From: Streptomyces europaeiscabiei
GTDB lineage: Bacteria > Actinomycetota > Actinomycetes > Streptomycetales > Streptomycetaceae
Assembly: GCF_036346855.1 (NCBI RefSeq)
Contig: NZ_CP107841.1
Coordinates: forward strand, 3,104,001-3,168,000
DNA: 64,000 nucleotides
Direction of reading: 5' to 3'
Position 1 is the first letter of the stretch. Every line of letters starts with the position of its first letter. Shown one piece after another: positions 36,531 to 45,389 of this stretch. The notes beneath the pieces were generated by a model. It made no database searches, was not told the DNA's origin, and saw nothing but the letters and a program-made list of their open reading frames with translations. The translations under genes were made by a program, and so were the position numbers.

Positions 36531-36632
36531 TGTCGCGCGGTTCCCCGCACCCCTGAGAAGCAGGGGCCGCGCCCCGCGCTTCTCAGCCCGCAGGGGCCGT
36601 GTCTTTCAGGGGCGCGGGGAACTGCGCGAGCA
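36531..36632. repeat. dispersed intergenic palindromic repeat, copy 1
   Basis: Outer arms CGCGGTTCCCCGCACCCCTG and CAGGGGCGCGGGGAACTGCG enclose a second inverted repeat (TGAGAAG / CTTCTCA). Two further copies lie at 39297 and 46813. Not coding. Confidence 0.85.
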
Positions 36633-36693
36633 ACCACACCACCCACACCCGACCGAATCGCCGCCTTCGCCCTACTCTTGGGCCGTGAGCGAG

Positions 36694-37326
36694 ATGCCCC
36701 GGGATCACCGGACCGCCAAGTCCATCAGGGTGCTGCTCGCCGAGGATCAGCGGATGACGCGGGGCGCGTTGGCGTTGCTGCTGGGTATGGAGGCGGACAT
36801 CCGGGTCGTGGCACAGGTCGGGGCGGGGGACGCGATCGTGGACGCGGCGCTGACCCATCGGCCGGATGTCGCGCTGCTGGACATCGAGCTGCCCGGGATG
36901 AGCGGTCTGGACGCCGCCGCCGAGCTGCGGGACCAGGCGCCCGACTGCCGGGTGTTGATCCTCACCACTTCCGGCCGGCCCGGGTACCTCCGCCGGGTCA
37001 TGGACGCCGGCGCCGCCGGGTTCCTGGTCAAGGACGGGCCCGTGGAGGAGCTGGCCCAGGCGATCCGCCGGGTGCTGACCGGTGAGACCGTCGTCGATCC
37101 GGCCCTCGCCGCGGCCGGGCTGAGCGCCGGGCCGAACCCACTCACCGCCCACGAACGCGACACCCTCAACGCCTCCGCCGACGGCGCCACCGTCGCCGAT
37201 GTCGCCGCCCGGCTGCATCTCTCCGAGTCCACCGTCCGCAACCACCTCGCCTCCGCCATCGGCAAGACCGGCACTCGCAACCGCATGGAGGCGATGCGGG
37301 AGGCCCGGCGACAGGGGTGGCTGTAG
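36694..37326 (+). CDS. NarL/FixJ-type response regulator
   Basis: 210 residues from the ATG; a GTG three codons earlier is possible. Receiver domain with AEDQ (acidic pocket), phospho-acceptor D63 in ALLDIELPG, Thr in LTTSGRPGY and Lys in FLVKDGPVEE. C-terminal LuxR-type helix-turn-helix NASADGATVADVAARLHLSE, then STVRNHLASAIGKTG. No sensor kinase is adjacent, so its partner lies elsewhere; it resembles DesR-type regulators. The 5' flank carries the dispersed repeat. Confidence 0.9.
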   Translation: MPRDHRTAKSIRVLLAEDQRMTRGALALLLGMEADIRVVAQVGAGDAIVDAALTHRPDVALLDIELPGMSGLDAAAELRDQAPDCRVLILTTSGRPGYLRRVMDAGAAGFLVKDGPVEELAQAIRRVLTGETVVDPALAAAGLSAGPNPLTAHERDTLNASADGATVADVAARLHLSESTVRNHLASAIGKTGTRNRMEAMREARRQGWL

Positions 37327-37473
37327 TCCCGCGCCGCCCGGCAGGGCCGCCGGCCGCGGGGCGACCCCTCGTCCCGAGCCTGCTTCCGATCCCCCATGAG
37401 CACCTCCTAGATGGTTCTGACAGTCCACGAGGGCCCGGATCCGTTGCCTCGCCCACAAAAAACCCTCCGAACC

Positions 37474-37486
37474 TGACGACACGTCA
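37474..37486. promoter_or_regulatory. weak copy of the TGACG-N3-CGTCA palindrome
   Basis: TGACGACACGTCA, 114 bp before the MFS start; outermost base pair of the longer motif not conserved. Confidence 0.4.
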
Positions 37487-37599
37487 CTTCCTCATGGGCG
37501 AGTCAAGTTTTCCTTAGTCACTCAAAACAACGGAATAGTTGCCCAGGCGTACAAGGTTCAGACAGCACGTACCCTCACCCGGCCAGGAGGCCCCGCTCA

Positions 37600-39186
37600 A
37601 TGACGCAGCCGCACACACCACCGACGGCCGATCGGCCCGCCCAGGGAGCCACAGGGGCCACACCCGCCTCCGGAGCGATGGTCCCGGTGCTGGCCTTCGC
37701 GGGAATCGTCGTCGCGGTGATGCAGACCCTGCTGGTCCCGGTGATCAAGGACCTCCCGCAGCTGCTGGACACCTCTCCCAGCAACGCGACCTGGGTACTG
37801 ACCTCCACCCTGCTGTCCGGCGCCGTGGCCACCCCGATCATGGGCCGTCTCGGCGACCTCTACGGCAAGCGCCGCATGCTGCTCGCCAGCCTGTCCGTGA
37901 TGGTGGTCGGCGCGCTGATCAGCGCTTTCACCAGCGCGCTCCTCCCGATGATCGTCGGCCGTACCCTCCAGGGCTTCGCCATGGGCGCGATCCCGCTGGG
38001 CATCGGCCTGATGCGCGACGAACTGCCCCGCGAACGCCTCGGCTCCGCCATGGCCCTGATGAGCTCGTCCATAGGCGTCGGCGGTGGACTCGCGCTGCCG
38101 CTCGCCGCCGCGGTCGCGCAGAACACCGACTGGCACGCCCTCTTCTTCGGTGCCGCCGGCCTCGGCGTCCTCGCCATCGTGCTGACCCTCGTCGCCGTAC
38201 CGGAGACGAAGATGCGCGCGCAGGGCACCTTCGACCATCTCGGCGCGCTCGGCCTCTCCGCCGGCCTCATCCTCTTCCTCCTGCCGATCACCAAGGGCAG
38301 CGACTGGGGCTGGACCTCCGCGACCACGCTCGGCCTGTTCGCCGCGTCCGCCCTGGTCCTGCTCCTCTGGGGTGTCCTGGAGCTGCGTATCCCCGCCCCG
38401 CTGGTGGACCTGCGCACCACCGCCCGCCGCGAGGTCCTCCTCACCAACCTCGCCTCGATCATGGTCGGCGTCTCCTTCTACGTCGTCTCCCTCGTCCTGC
38501 CGCAACTCCTCCAGCTGCCGTCCTCCACCGGCTACGGCCTCGGCCAGTCGATGATCGTCGCGGGTCTGTGCGTGGCGCCGCTCGGCCTGACGATGATGTT
38601 CACCGCGCCGGTCTACGCCCGGATCTCCGCCAAGTACGGCCCCAGGAGCACCCTCATCCTGGGCCTGCTCATCATCGCGGTCGGCTACGGCGCCGGGCTC
38701 GGCCTGATGAGCGCCGCCTGGCAGACCGTGGTCGTGTCGGTGGTCCTGGGCGCGGGTATCGGTCTCGCCTACTCCTCGCTACCGGCGCTGATCATCGGCG
38801 CCGTCGACCCGTCGGAGACGGGCGCGGCGACCGGGCTCAACACGCTCATGCGTTCGGTCGGTACGTCCGTGTCGAGCGCCGTCATCGGCATGGTGCTGGC
38901 CAACACCGCGAACCATGTCGGCGGCGTCGCGATCCCGACCATGCACGGCTTCCGCGTCTCCTTCCTCATCGCCACGGCCGCGGTCGGCGTGGGCATCCTC
39001 GTGGCCGTCTTCCTCCCGAGCCGCCGCCCCGCGCAGGGGCTGACGCTCCGTGCGAGCAGCGAGGGCGGGACCGGGGGGATCGAGGGGACCAGGGGGATCG
39101 AGGAGATTGACAAGGCCGGTGAGACGGACGGCGTCGACGCGACCGACGCGACCTCCAGGGAGGACAGGGCAGCGGTCGCCCGCTAG
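37600..39186 (+). CDS. MFS transporter, DHA2 (14-TMS) type
   Basis: 528 residues, ATG 7-8 nt after AGGAGGCC. Fourteen hydrophobic segments; motif A in MGRLGDLYGKRRMLL; motif C-like region GVGGGLALPLAAAV. Family exports drugs or secondary metabolites by proton antiport. A soluble, acidic C-terminal tail of about 45 residues contains GGIEGTRGIEEI-like short repeats. The gene stands alone; a response regulator ends 270 bp upstream. Confidence 0.92.
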   Translation: MTQPHTPPTADRPAQGATGATPASGAMVPVLAFAGIVVAVMQTLLVPVIKDLPQLLDTSPSNATWVLTSTLLSGAVATPIMGRLGDLYGKRRMLLASLSVMVVGALISAFTSALLPMIVGRTLQGFAMGAIPLGIGLMRDELPRERLGSAMALMSSSIGVGGGLALPLAAAVAQNTDWHALFFGAAGLGVLAIVLTLVAVPETKMRAQGTFDHLGALGLSAGLILFLLPITKGSDWGWTSATTLGLFAASALVLLLWGVLELRIPAPLVDLRTTARREVLLTNLASIMVGVSFYVVSLVLPQLLQLPSSTGYGLGQSMIVAGLCVAPLGLTMMFTAPVYARISAKYGPRSTLILGLLIIAVGYGAGLGLMSAAWQTVVVSVVLGAGIGLAYSSLPALIIGAVDPSETGAATGLNTLMRSVGTSVSSAVIGMVLANTANHVGGVAIPTMHGFRVSFLIATAAVGVGILVAVFLPSRRPAQGLTLRASSEGGTGGIEGTRGIEEIDKAGETDGVDATDATSREDRAAVAR

Positions 39187-39220
39187 GCCGAGCGCACGGC
39201 GTGACACCCGCCCGCCCGCG

Positions 39221-39247
39221 CGCTCGCTCGCTCGCTCGCTCGCTCGC
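39221..39247. repeat. CGCT microsatellite
   Basis: Six exact CGCT units plus CGC, 34 nt after the MFS stop codon, preceded by CCCG-type repeats. Confidence 0.9.
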
Positions 39248-39296
39248 CGAGAGTGGCACGTGCCCTCGCCCCTCATCCGCGGGTCCGGTGAGGGCT

Positions 39297-39424
39297 GGTC
39301 GCGCAGTTCCCCGCGCCCCTGAAAAGCAGGGGCTGCGCCCCGTGCTTTCCGGCGCGCGGGGCCGTGCCTTTCAGGCCCGCAGGGGCCAGGTCTTTTAGGG
39401 GCGCGGGGAACTGCGCGGCCAGCC
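39297..39424. repeat. dispersed intergenic palindromic repeat, copy 2
   Basis: Outer arms GCGCAGTTCCCCGCGCCCCT and AGGGGCGCGGGGAACTGCGC around nested GGGGCTGCGCCCC-like stems. The flank CCGACCGAATC is shared with copy 1. Confidence 0.85.
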
Positions 39425-39529
39425 CCCGCCGGACCCGCACCCGCCATCCGACCGAATCCCCCGAACCCTCCCGCCGATCACCGCATGGCAGCATGGGGAT
39501 CCAGCGCGTACGACGACACGGAGGACCCC

Positions 39530-40213
39530 ATGTCCGCGGCCCCCAACCCGAACCCGGCCACGCCCGCTCCCGCGCCCAAGCCGGAGATTCTCGGCTCCTT
39601 CGAGTCGGCCAAGGGTTTCATGCCGGTGGGTGAGGGGCTGGCGCTGTACGCGGCGGCGGTGGAGGCGGGGCGGCTGGGGCTGCCGTTGCTGGAGGTGGGG
39701 ACGTACTGCGGTCGGTCGACGATCCTGCTGGCCGACGCCGCCCGTGAGGCGGGGGTCACGGCGATCACGGTCGACCACCACCGGGGCAGCGAGGAGCAGC
39801 AGCCGGGCTGGAAGTACCACGACGAGTCCACCGTCGACCCCGAGGTGGGCCGTATGGACACGCTCCCCACCTTCCGCCGTACCCTCCACCGGGCGGGTCT
39901 GGAGGACCACGTCGTCGCGGTCGTCGGCCGTTCCCCGCAGGTCGCCGCCTTCTGGGGCACCCCCCTCGGCCTCGTCTTCGTCGACGGCGGCCACACCGAC
40001 GAGCACGCCGGCGCCGACTACGAGGGCTGGGCCCCGCATGTCGCCCCGGACGGTCTCCTCGTCATCCACGACGTCTTCCCGGACCCCGAGGACGAGTTCA
40101 CCGGGCAGGCCCCGTACCGGGTCTACCTCCGCGCCCTGGCCTCCGGCGCCTTCACGGAGGTCTCGGCGACGGACTCCCTGCGGGTGCTGCGGCGCACCGG
40201 GACGGGAATCTGA
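39530..40213 (+). CDS. class I SAM-dependent methyltransferase
   Basis: 227 residues from MSAAPNPNPATPAPAPKPEI, GGAGG 5 nt upstream. SAM motif I is LLEVGTYCGRSTILLADAA; acidic motif ITVDHHRGSEEQQ; later LGLVFVDGGHTDEHAGADYE, a catechol O-methyltransferase-like metal region; then LLVIHDVFPDPEDEF. The substrate is unknown. Its last 60 bp are part of a 139-bp tandem duplication. Confidence 0.88.
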   Translation: MSAAPNPNPATPAPAPKPEILGSFESAKGFMPVGEGLALYAAAVEAGRLGLPLLEVGTYCGRSTILLADAAREAGVTAITVDHHRGSEEQQPGWKYHDESTVDPEVGRMDTLPTFRRTLHRAGLEDHVVAVVGRSPQVAAFWGTPLGLVFVDGGHTDEHAGADYEGWAPHVAPDGLLVIHDVFPDPEDEFTGQAPYRVYLRALASGAFTEVSATDSLRVLRRTGTGI

Positions 40214-40428
40214 CCCACACCTCCCCGATACCTGAGCGGCCCCGTAATACCTACGCCACCTCTATGCCGTGGTCCTGGACCAGTTCCTCTTCACGGAGGT
40301 CTCGGCGACGGACTCCCTGCGGGTGCTGCGGCGCACCGGGACGGGGATCTGACCCACACCTCCCCGATACCTGAGCGGCCCCGTAATACCTACGCCACCT
40401 CTATGCCGTGGTCCTGGACCAGTTCCTC
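40151..40428. repeat. 139-bp tandem duplication at convergent gene ends
   Basis: 40151-40289 and 40290-40428 are identical except for one base (GGGAATC against GGGGATC). Each unit contains the 3' end of the methyltransferase gene and, on the other strand, the 3' end of the Mrr/TerD gene including its stop codon. Confidence 0.95.
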
Positions 40429-42525
40429 CAGGCCGCCCCGGTACCCCTTGCCACCGACGACGAAGTCCCAGTCGCCGTTGGCGCGGCGGCGGAAGGAGCC
40501 GAGGGTGAGGGCCGTTTCGTCGGCGCGGCCGTCGGACACCTCCAGGCGGCCCTGTTCGGCTCGGGAGGGGTCCAGGAGGCGGATGCCGGCGTCGGTGAAG
40601 CCGGAGAGGTCGGCGTCGGGGTTCACGGCCGGGTCGATCGCCGCCACGAGGACGAGGCGGTCGGCCTCCGCCGGCAGTGTGTCGAAGGAGACCTGGATCG
40701 CGGCCTTGTCGGGTGCGGTCGGCGGGACGGCACGGACCGTGCCGTCGGGGGTGCGGAGGTTGTTGTAGAACACGAAGTGGTCGTCGCTGAGGACCCGGTT
40801 GCCGTGGCAGACGAGCGCGCAGACGTCCAGGGCGACACCGCCGGTCCAGTACATGCCGAGCACGCTGTGGTCGTCCGTGGCCGGAGCCGGGTCCGCCCCG
40901 TTCGAGGTGTCCGCCGCGGTCCGCTGGGCGGGCAGCACCACGGTGGGGTCGGTCGAGGACACGGGAGCGGCAGCGGGGCGCTCGCCCGTCCCCAGGCGGC
41001 CCCGTAGCCCGTGCCGGTGGAGCAGGTCGACGAGTTCGCGGCCCGAGACCAGCTCCAGCGGCTTGCCGTTGGCGAAGGTGTGCGAGCCCGGTCCGAACTT
41101 GGACGTCGTCACCAGGACACCCTTGTTGGCGCCGGCGTCCTGGACCGTGCCGTAGAGGTCGCGGACGGCGGTCGGCGGGACGGTGTTGCGGTAGCGCTTG
41201 ACCTGCACGACGATCTTGCCGCCCCGGATCGGGGCCGGGTCCAGGGCGTCGACGTCCACCCCGCCGTCGCCCGAGCGCTGGGTGGTGACGGCCTGCATAC
41301 CCATGGCCCGGAAGAGTTCCGCGACGAGTGACTCGAAGGCGAGGGGGTCCATCTCCAGCAGGTCGGGCTCGTCCTCGCCGCCATGGGTGACGACGCCGTT
41401 GCCCACGTCGTCGGGCCTGCGCCCGGGGCGGACGGGGGTGCGCTGGTCCGGCCGGGCGGAGAGCTGGCCCCGGAGTCCGTCCGTCAGGCAGTCCACGGCG
41501 CTCACCTGCTCCAGGTGCAGGCCGGCGAAGACCGACCGGGGCACCATGACGGTCGCCAGGAAGATCTGGGCGCGGCGGCCGGTCGCCGGATCGTGGTCGT
41601 CCACGAACCCGTTCAGGACCACCGACTCCAGCGCGCCGAACTCGTCGGCGGCGAAGAGGTCGTGGAGCACCAGGAGGGCGCACTGCGCGAGGACGTCCCG
41701 GTACAGGGCCCGCCGCTGGGTGACCGGGCGCGGGCGCTCCTTGTCCTGGTCGACACTCGGCATGTAGACGACGGTCTTCGCCTCGGGGACGACGTCGTAC
41801 CTGGGCAGCTCCCAGTCCAGGACCAGTTGCCGGGCCGCCGAGTCGTAGGCGGCGGAAACGCCCCGGGGGAAGCCCTCGGGCCAGGCGGGCGAGGCGTAGA
41901 GGGCGGCGGAGAAGTAGTCGACGGCGGCCTCCGGGTCGCCGTCGCGCAGTGCCGTCGCCATCTGCGCGAGCCCGGCGTTGTGCCGCCGGATCTCCGCCCG
42001 CTGCCCTTGCGCCCACTGCTCGTACTGCCGTTGGTACTGGGCCAGTTGGCGCTGGCGCTGGGTCTCGGCTGCCTGTGCCGCGTGCCAGTCGTGCTCGAAT
42101 CGGGCGCGCGCCTCGGCCTGCGCCTGCGCACGGCGCTGTGCGGTCCAACCACCCTGCGCCTGATAGTGGTTGGGGTCCGGCATGGGCACCGGCTGGGCGA
42201 GCGGCCCCGGCGAGAACGGCTCCAGCCGCTCGGTGCGGGTGAGGGAGGCGGACCGGAACGCCGGGGCCCGGCAGCCGGCCACCAACAGCCCCTCCAGCGC
42301 CTGGACCTGCGCGTCCAGCTCCTCCGTACGCCGCCGCGCCTCGGCCTCGCGCTGCTGGCGGTACGCCGCCTGCTGCTCCCGCTGGCTGCGCGCCACCTCC
42401 CGTTGGTACGCGCGCTGCTGTCGCTCGTACTCGCGCTGCTGCCGGGCCTGTTCCTCCGACTGACGCTGCTGCTGGCGTTGTGCCTCGGCCCAGATCCCGG
42501 CCAACCCGTTGGAGCGACGACTCAT
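40390..42525 (-). CDS. Mrr-type restriction endonuclease fused to TerD domain
   Basis: 711 residues from MSRRSNGLAGIWAEAQRQQQ. Residues 15-90 are a Gln/Arg/Glu-rich coiled coil, with a second at about 140-200. A middle region of about 200 residues is unassigned. At about 400-520 is a PD-(D/E)XK nuclease of the Mrr_cat type: FESLVAELFRAMGMQAVTTQ, the catalytic Asp in SGDGGVDVDALDP, QVKRY as the (E/Q)xK motif, then TTSKFGPGSHTFANGKP. The C-terminal 180 residues are a TerD domain (GMYWTGGVALDVCALVCHGN, then DHFVFYNNLRTPDGTVRAV), ending in its calcium-binding type loops. TerD proteins act in tellurite/stress and membrane-linked defence systems; the fusion would tie DNA cleavage to that sensing module. 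It stands alone, convergent with the methyltransferase. Confidence 0.88.
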   Translation of the reverse strand: MSRRSNGLAGIWAEAQRQQQRQSEEQARQQREYERQQRAYQREVARSQREQQAAYRQQREAEARRRTEELDAQVQALEGLLVAGCRAPAFRSASLTRTERLEPFSPGPLAQPVPMPDPNHYQAQGGWTAQRRAQAQAEARARFEHDWHAAQAAETQRQRQLAQYQRQYEQWAQGQRAEIRRHNAGLAQMATALRDGDPEAAVDYFSAALYASPAWPEGFPRGVSAAYDSAARQLVLDWELPRYDVVPEAKTVVYMPSVDQDKERPRPVTQRRALYRDVLAQCALLVLHDLFAADEFGALESVVLNGFVDDHDPATGRRAQIFLATVMVPRSVFAGLHLEQVSAVDCLTDGLRGQLSARPDQRTPVRPGRRPDDVGNGVVTHGGEDEPDLLEMDPLAFESLVAELFRAMGMQAVTTQRSGDGGVDVDALDPAPIRGGKIVVQVKRYRNTVPPTAVRDLYGTVQDAGANKGVLVTTSKFGPGSHTFANGKPLELVSGRELVDLLHRHGLRGRLGTGERPAAAPVSSTDPTVVLPAQRTAADTSNGADPAPATDDHSVLGMYWTGGVALDVCALVCHGNRVLSDDHFVFYNNLRTPDGTVRAVPPTAPDKAAIQVSFDTLPAEADRLVLVAAIDPAVNPDADLSGFTDAGIRLLDPSRAEQGRLEVSDGRADETALTLGSFRRRANGDWDFVVGGKGYRGGLEELVQDHGIEVA

Positions 42526-43022
42526 ACGCTGCAAGCCCTCCCACCGGAGCTCCACCGCCCTCGCGACGAAGCCCCGCCCCCACAACCAGACGTAACCGGA
42601 CGACTTTATCCCGCGACGGCGCCTACGCCTACCGCTGGTCAGCGCCCTGCCCACCGAGGGCCGCGTTCCGGCGGACGGCGCGCGGCCGCCGGGTCGCCCG
42701 GCCGCACGGCCCGGTCCGGACGAGCAGGTGGACGAGCAGGTGGACGACGGCCGCCACGACGACGATCACGGCGGCGGCCGGGCGGTGGCTCGCTGGGAGA
42801 GCGGGCGCGGATGCATCGCGTACGCGGGCCGCTGCGACGACGGGCCTTCAGGGGGCTCCCCGGAGCAGGAGGCGGCCGGCCACGGGCTGACGAGCGGTAC
42901 CCGGGACGGGGCGCGGGTCGGGAACGCGGGCGGGACGGCCGCACGCCCCGGAGCATGGCATCGGCCGCCACGCGAGGCGGGGGCGGCCGGTCCGCCGGGG
43001 CCCGACCCGTAAGGTGGCAGGC
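42526..43022. other. divergent promoter region, no gene supported
   Basis: About 500 bp between the Mrr/TerD gene and the amidase. The minus strand near 42640-42780 encodes a hydrophobic stretch (VIVVVAAVVHLLVHLLVRTG) partly from a GACGAGCAGGTG repeat, but no ATG or ribosome binding site goes with it. Promoters for both genes must be here; none is clear by eye. Confidence 0.4.
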
Positions 43023-44018
43023 GTGTCGTACGTAGGCCCGGACTTCGATCCGCCCCAGCCCCGCCGTTCCGCACTTCGCCGTCCGCTGACCGTGGCGGTG
43101 GCCGCGGTCGTGGTGGGGGCGGTGGCCGGGTGGGGTGTCTGGCAGGCCGTCGGGGACTCCGGGGGCGGGGACGACGGATCGGGCAGCGTGGCGGGCCCGC
43201 AGACCCGGTCGGCGGGCACTCCGCCGACGTCCCCCGACCCGTCCGGCGGGCCGACCGCCTCCGACGACGGGAAGGACGGCAAAGACGGGAAGGACGGCGA
43301 GAAGGCGAGCCCCTCCGGTTCCTCCTCCGCGCCCGCCGCCACCGGCCCCCTCAAGGGCAAGGTCGTCGTCATCGACCCGGGTCACAACCCCGGCAACTTC
43401 CAGCACACGACCGAGATCAACCGCAAGGTGAACATCGGGACGAACGCCAAGGAGTGCGACACGACGGGGACGACCACCAACGACGGCTACCTGGAAGCCG
43501 AGTTCACGCTGGACGTCTCCCGGCGGCTGCGGACACTCCTCGAACAGGAGGGCGCCACGGTGAAGTTCACCCAGGACGACGACCGGCCCTGGGGCCCGTG
43601 CATCGACGAGCGGGCACGGATCGGCAACGAGGCGAAGGCGGACGCGGTGGTGTCGATCCACGCGGACGGCTCCGGCGCCGGCAACCGCGGCTTCCATGTG
43701 ATCCTGCCTGGTTCGGTGAACGAGGGCGCAGCCGACACCCGGCCCATCGTCGCCCCCTCACGCGACCTCGGCGAGCGCATCACCGGCTTCTTCGTCCGCG
43801 CCACCGGCAGTGCCCCCTCCAACTACGTCGGCGACGGCACCGGCATCGTCACCCGCACCGACCTCGGCGGCCTCAACCTCTCCACCGTCCCCAAGGTGTT
43901 CATCGAGTGCGGCAACATGCGTGACAGCAAGGACGCGGCCCAGCTCACCAGCGGAGCCTGGCGCCAGAAAGCGGCCCGGGGAATCTCGGACGGCATCACG
44001 AGCTTCCTCGAAAATTGA
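43023..44018 (+). CDS. N-acetylmuramoyl-L-alanine amidase (Amidase_3)
   Basis: 331 residues; GTG at 43023 with AAGG upstream, start MSYVGPDFDPPQPRRS. One membrane anchor (about 24-45), then a Ser/Gly/Asp-rich linker with GKDGKDG repeats, then the catalytic domain from about 112: zinc ligands in VVVIDPGHNPG, Glu in GYLEAEFTLDV, His in DAVVSIHADGSG, and the catalytic Glu in PKVFIECGNMRD. Cleaves the amide bond between MurNAc and the stem peptide outside the membrane. Confidence 0.93.
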   Translation: MSYVGPDFDPPQPRRSALRRPLTVAVAAVVVGAVAGWGVWQAVGDSGGGDDGSGSVAGPQTRSAGTPPTSPDPSGGPTASDDGKDGKDGKDGEKASPSGSSSAPAATGPLKGKVVVIDPGHNPGNFQHTTEINRKVNIGTNAKECDTTGTTTNDGYLEAEFTLDVSRRLRTLLEQEGATVKFTQDDDRPWGPCIDERARIGNEAKADAVVSIHADGSGAGNRGFHVILPGSVNEGAADTRPIVAPSRDLGERITGFFVRATGSAPSNYVGDGTGIVTRTDLGGLNLSTVPKVFIECGNMRDSKDAAQLTSGAWRQKAARGISDGITSFLEN

Positions 44019-44081
44019 ACAACTCCCCCCTTCGGGGAACTCGGGCCGCTATCCCGAAGTACCACGGAATGAAGTGCGGGC

Positions 44082-44231
44082 GGTCTCAATCTGTCAACGG
44101 TTCCCGCCGTGTTCGTCGTGTGCGCCACGATGCGCGATATCCATGACCAGGCACCGTTGACCAGCGGTGCCTGGCGGCAGAAAGCGGCGCGGGGGGACTC
44201 TGAGGAAATCGTGAGTTTCCTGCGAGGGTAG
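44082..44231 (+). pseudogene. C-terminal remnant of a second amidase copy
   Basis: Encodes GGLNLSTVPAVFVVCATMRD followed by LTSGAWRQKAARG and ends VSFLRG, TAG. It parallels the last 50 residues of the intact amidase just upstream (GGLNLSTVPKVFIECGNMRD). The catalytic Glu is replaced (VVC for IEC). A decayed tandem duplicate. Confidence 0.75.
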
Positions 44232-44400
44232 CGGGCGGATCGTGATCATCGAGATGATCCCGGCGGACACCCAAGTCGGTCGGACGATAGGGTCGTCCTT
44301 ACGATGAGGGGCCACCCCCGCGCATCCCACCACGGCCTGACGGCGACATGGTGACGGCGACGCCTCCACCGATGACGAGACGACTGACGAAGGACCTGAA

Positions 44401-45237
44401 GTGAATATCCGCTCCCTCACCAGAGGCGACGGCGTCGTGATCGGAGCAGCGGTATTGCTGTTCATCGCGTCGTTCCTCGACACGTTCGACGGCTCCGGCG
44501 ACAACACACCCAATGCCTGGGACAACCTCGGCTTGGTGATGAGCATGTACGTCGGCGGCATCATCGGTGCGGTGCTGATCGTCATCGCCCGTGCGCTGCC
44601 TCAGCCGCCCAAGGTCGTCGGCCTCGACCTGGGCCAGCTCGGGGTGGCTCTGACGATCTTCGCCGCCTGGACCTCGTTCTGGTCGATCATCGACCCGTTC
44701 GGAGCGATGGAGGAGCTCTTCGGCACCTTCGGAGGCTCGGAGCCCGACTCCGGCGCCGGTCTCATCCTCGGTCTGATCGCCGCGCTGCTCCTGGCCGCCG
44801 CGGCCGTCGCCACCCCCCTCGTCCCCGCCCTCAAGGTCGCTCTGGTCGGCGCCCCGCGTCCGATCGCCCCGCAGCCGTACGGCGCCCAGCCGCCCGGTGG
44901 TTACGGCTACCCGGGTGCCGGTACGCAGGCCCCCTTCGGTGCGGGTCAGCCGGGACCCGGCCAGCCGCAGCCGGGTCCGGGGGCGCCGTTCGGTGGCGCT
45001 CCGCAGCAGCAGGCGGCGGCCCCGCAGCCGCCTGCCGGTGACTTCTCGCCGTTCTGGTTCGCGGTGCCGGTGGCCCGTCCGCTGTTCGCCGAGGACGGTT
45101 CGCAGTCGACGATCGCCGAACTGGCGCCGGGCACCTGGTACCTGGCGGTCGAGCAGCGCGGCCCCAACCTGGTGGCCCAGACCCAGGACGGCCGCCGTGG
45201 CGTCCTGCAGGACACCAGCGGCATCCAGCGCGGCTGA
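44401..45237 (+). CDS. membrane protein with Pro/Gln-rich linker
   Basis: 278 residues, GTG start with AAGGA 7 nt upstream. Four hydrophobic segments in the first 160 residues, a flexible Pro/Gly/Gln-rich linker (about 165-215) and a C-terminal beta-rich domain of about 60 residues (FWFAVPVARPLFAEDGSQST, then WYLAVEQRGPNLVAQT). The layout is like the DUF5336-type proteins of actinobacteria. Role unknown. A strong terminator follows. Confidence 0.8.
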   Translation: MNIRSLTRGDGVVIGAAVLLFIASFLDTFDGSGDNTPNAWDNLGLVMSMYVGGIIGAVLIVIARALPQPPKVVGLDLGQLGVALTIFAAWTSFWSIIDPFGAMEELFGTFGGSEPDSGAGLILGLIAALLLAAAAVATPLVPALKVALVGAPRPIAPQPYGAQPPGGYGYPGAGTQAPFGAGQPGPGQPQPGPGAPFGGAPQQQAAAPQPPAGDFSPFWFAVPVARPLFAEDGSQSTIAELAPGTWYLAVEQRGPNLVAQTQDGRRGVLQDTSGIQRG

Positions 45238-45303
45238 TCACCCTCCGTACGAAGCCGCACAAAGCGGCACGAAGCCGTATCGAGCCGCACAGAGCCTCAC
45301 GAC

Positions 45304-45333
45304 CGGCCCCTCGCTCTTCCGAGCGGGGGGCCG
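45304..45333 (+). terminator. terminator after membrane-protein gene
   Basis: CGGCCCCTCGCTC / GAGCGGGGGGCCG stem (one mismatch), TTCC loop, followed by TTGT. Confidence 0.85.
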
Positions 45334-45363
45334 TTGTCGTACAGTCGCTCCCGCCCCGAACAG

Positions 45364-45378
45364 CTGACGCACCGTCAG
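45364..45378. promoter_or_regulatory. CTGACGCACCGTCAG palindrome over the RBS of the LLM gene
   Basis: Perfect 6-bp arms with a 3-bp centre; its right edge overlaps the AGGAGG ribosome binding site, 12 nt before the ATG. A bound protein here would block expression. Confidence 0.7.
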
Positions 45379-45389
45379 GAGGCAGGCGT

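Noticed and set aside
39221..39247. CGCT repeat as a possible regulatory element
   Set aside because: Downstream of a gene end with no conserved context; most likely a simple slippage microsatellite.
42640..42780. Small membrane protein on the minus strand before the Mrr/TerD gene
   Set aside because: Hydrophobic stretch without a start codon or ribosome site; partly made by a 12-bp repeat.
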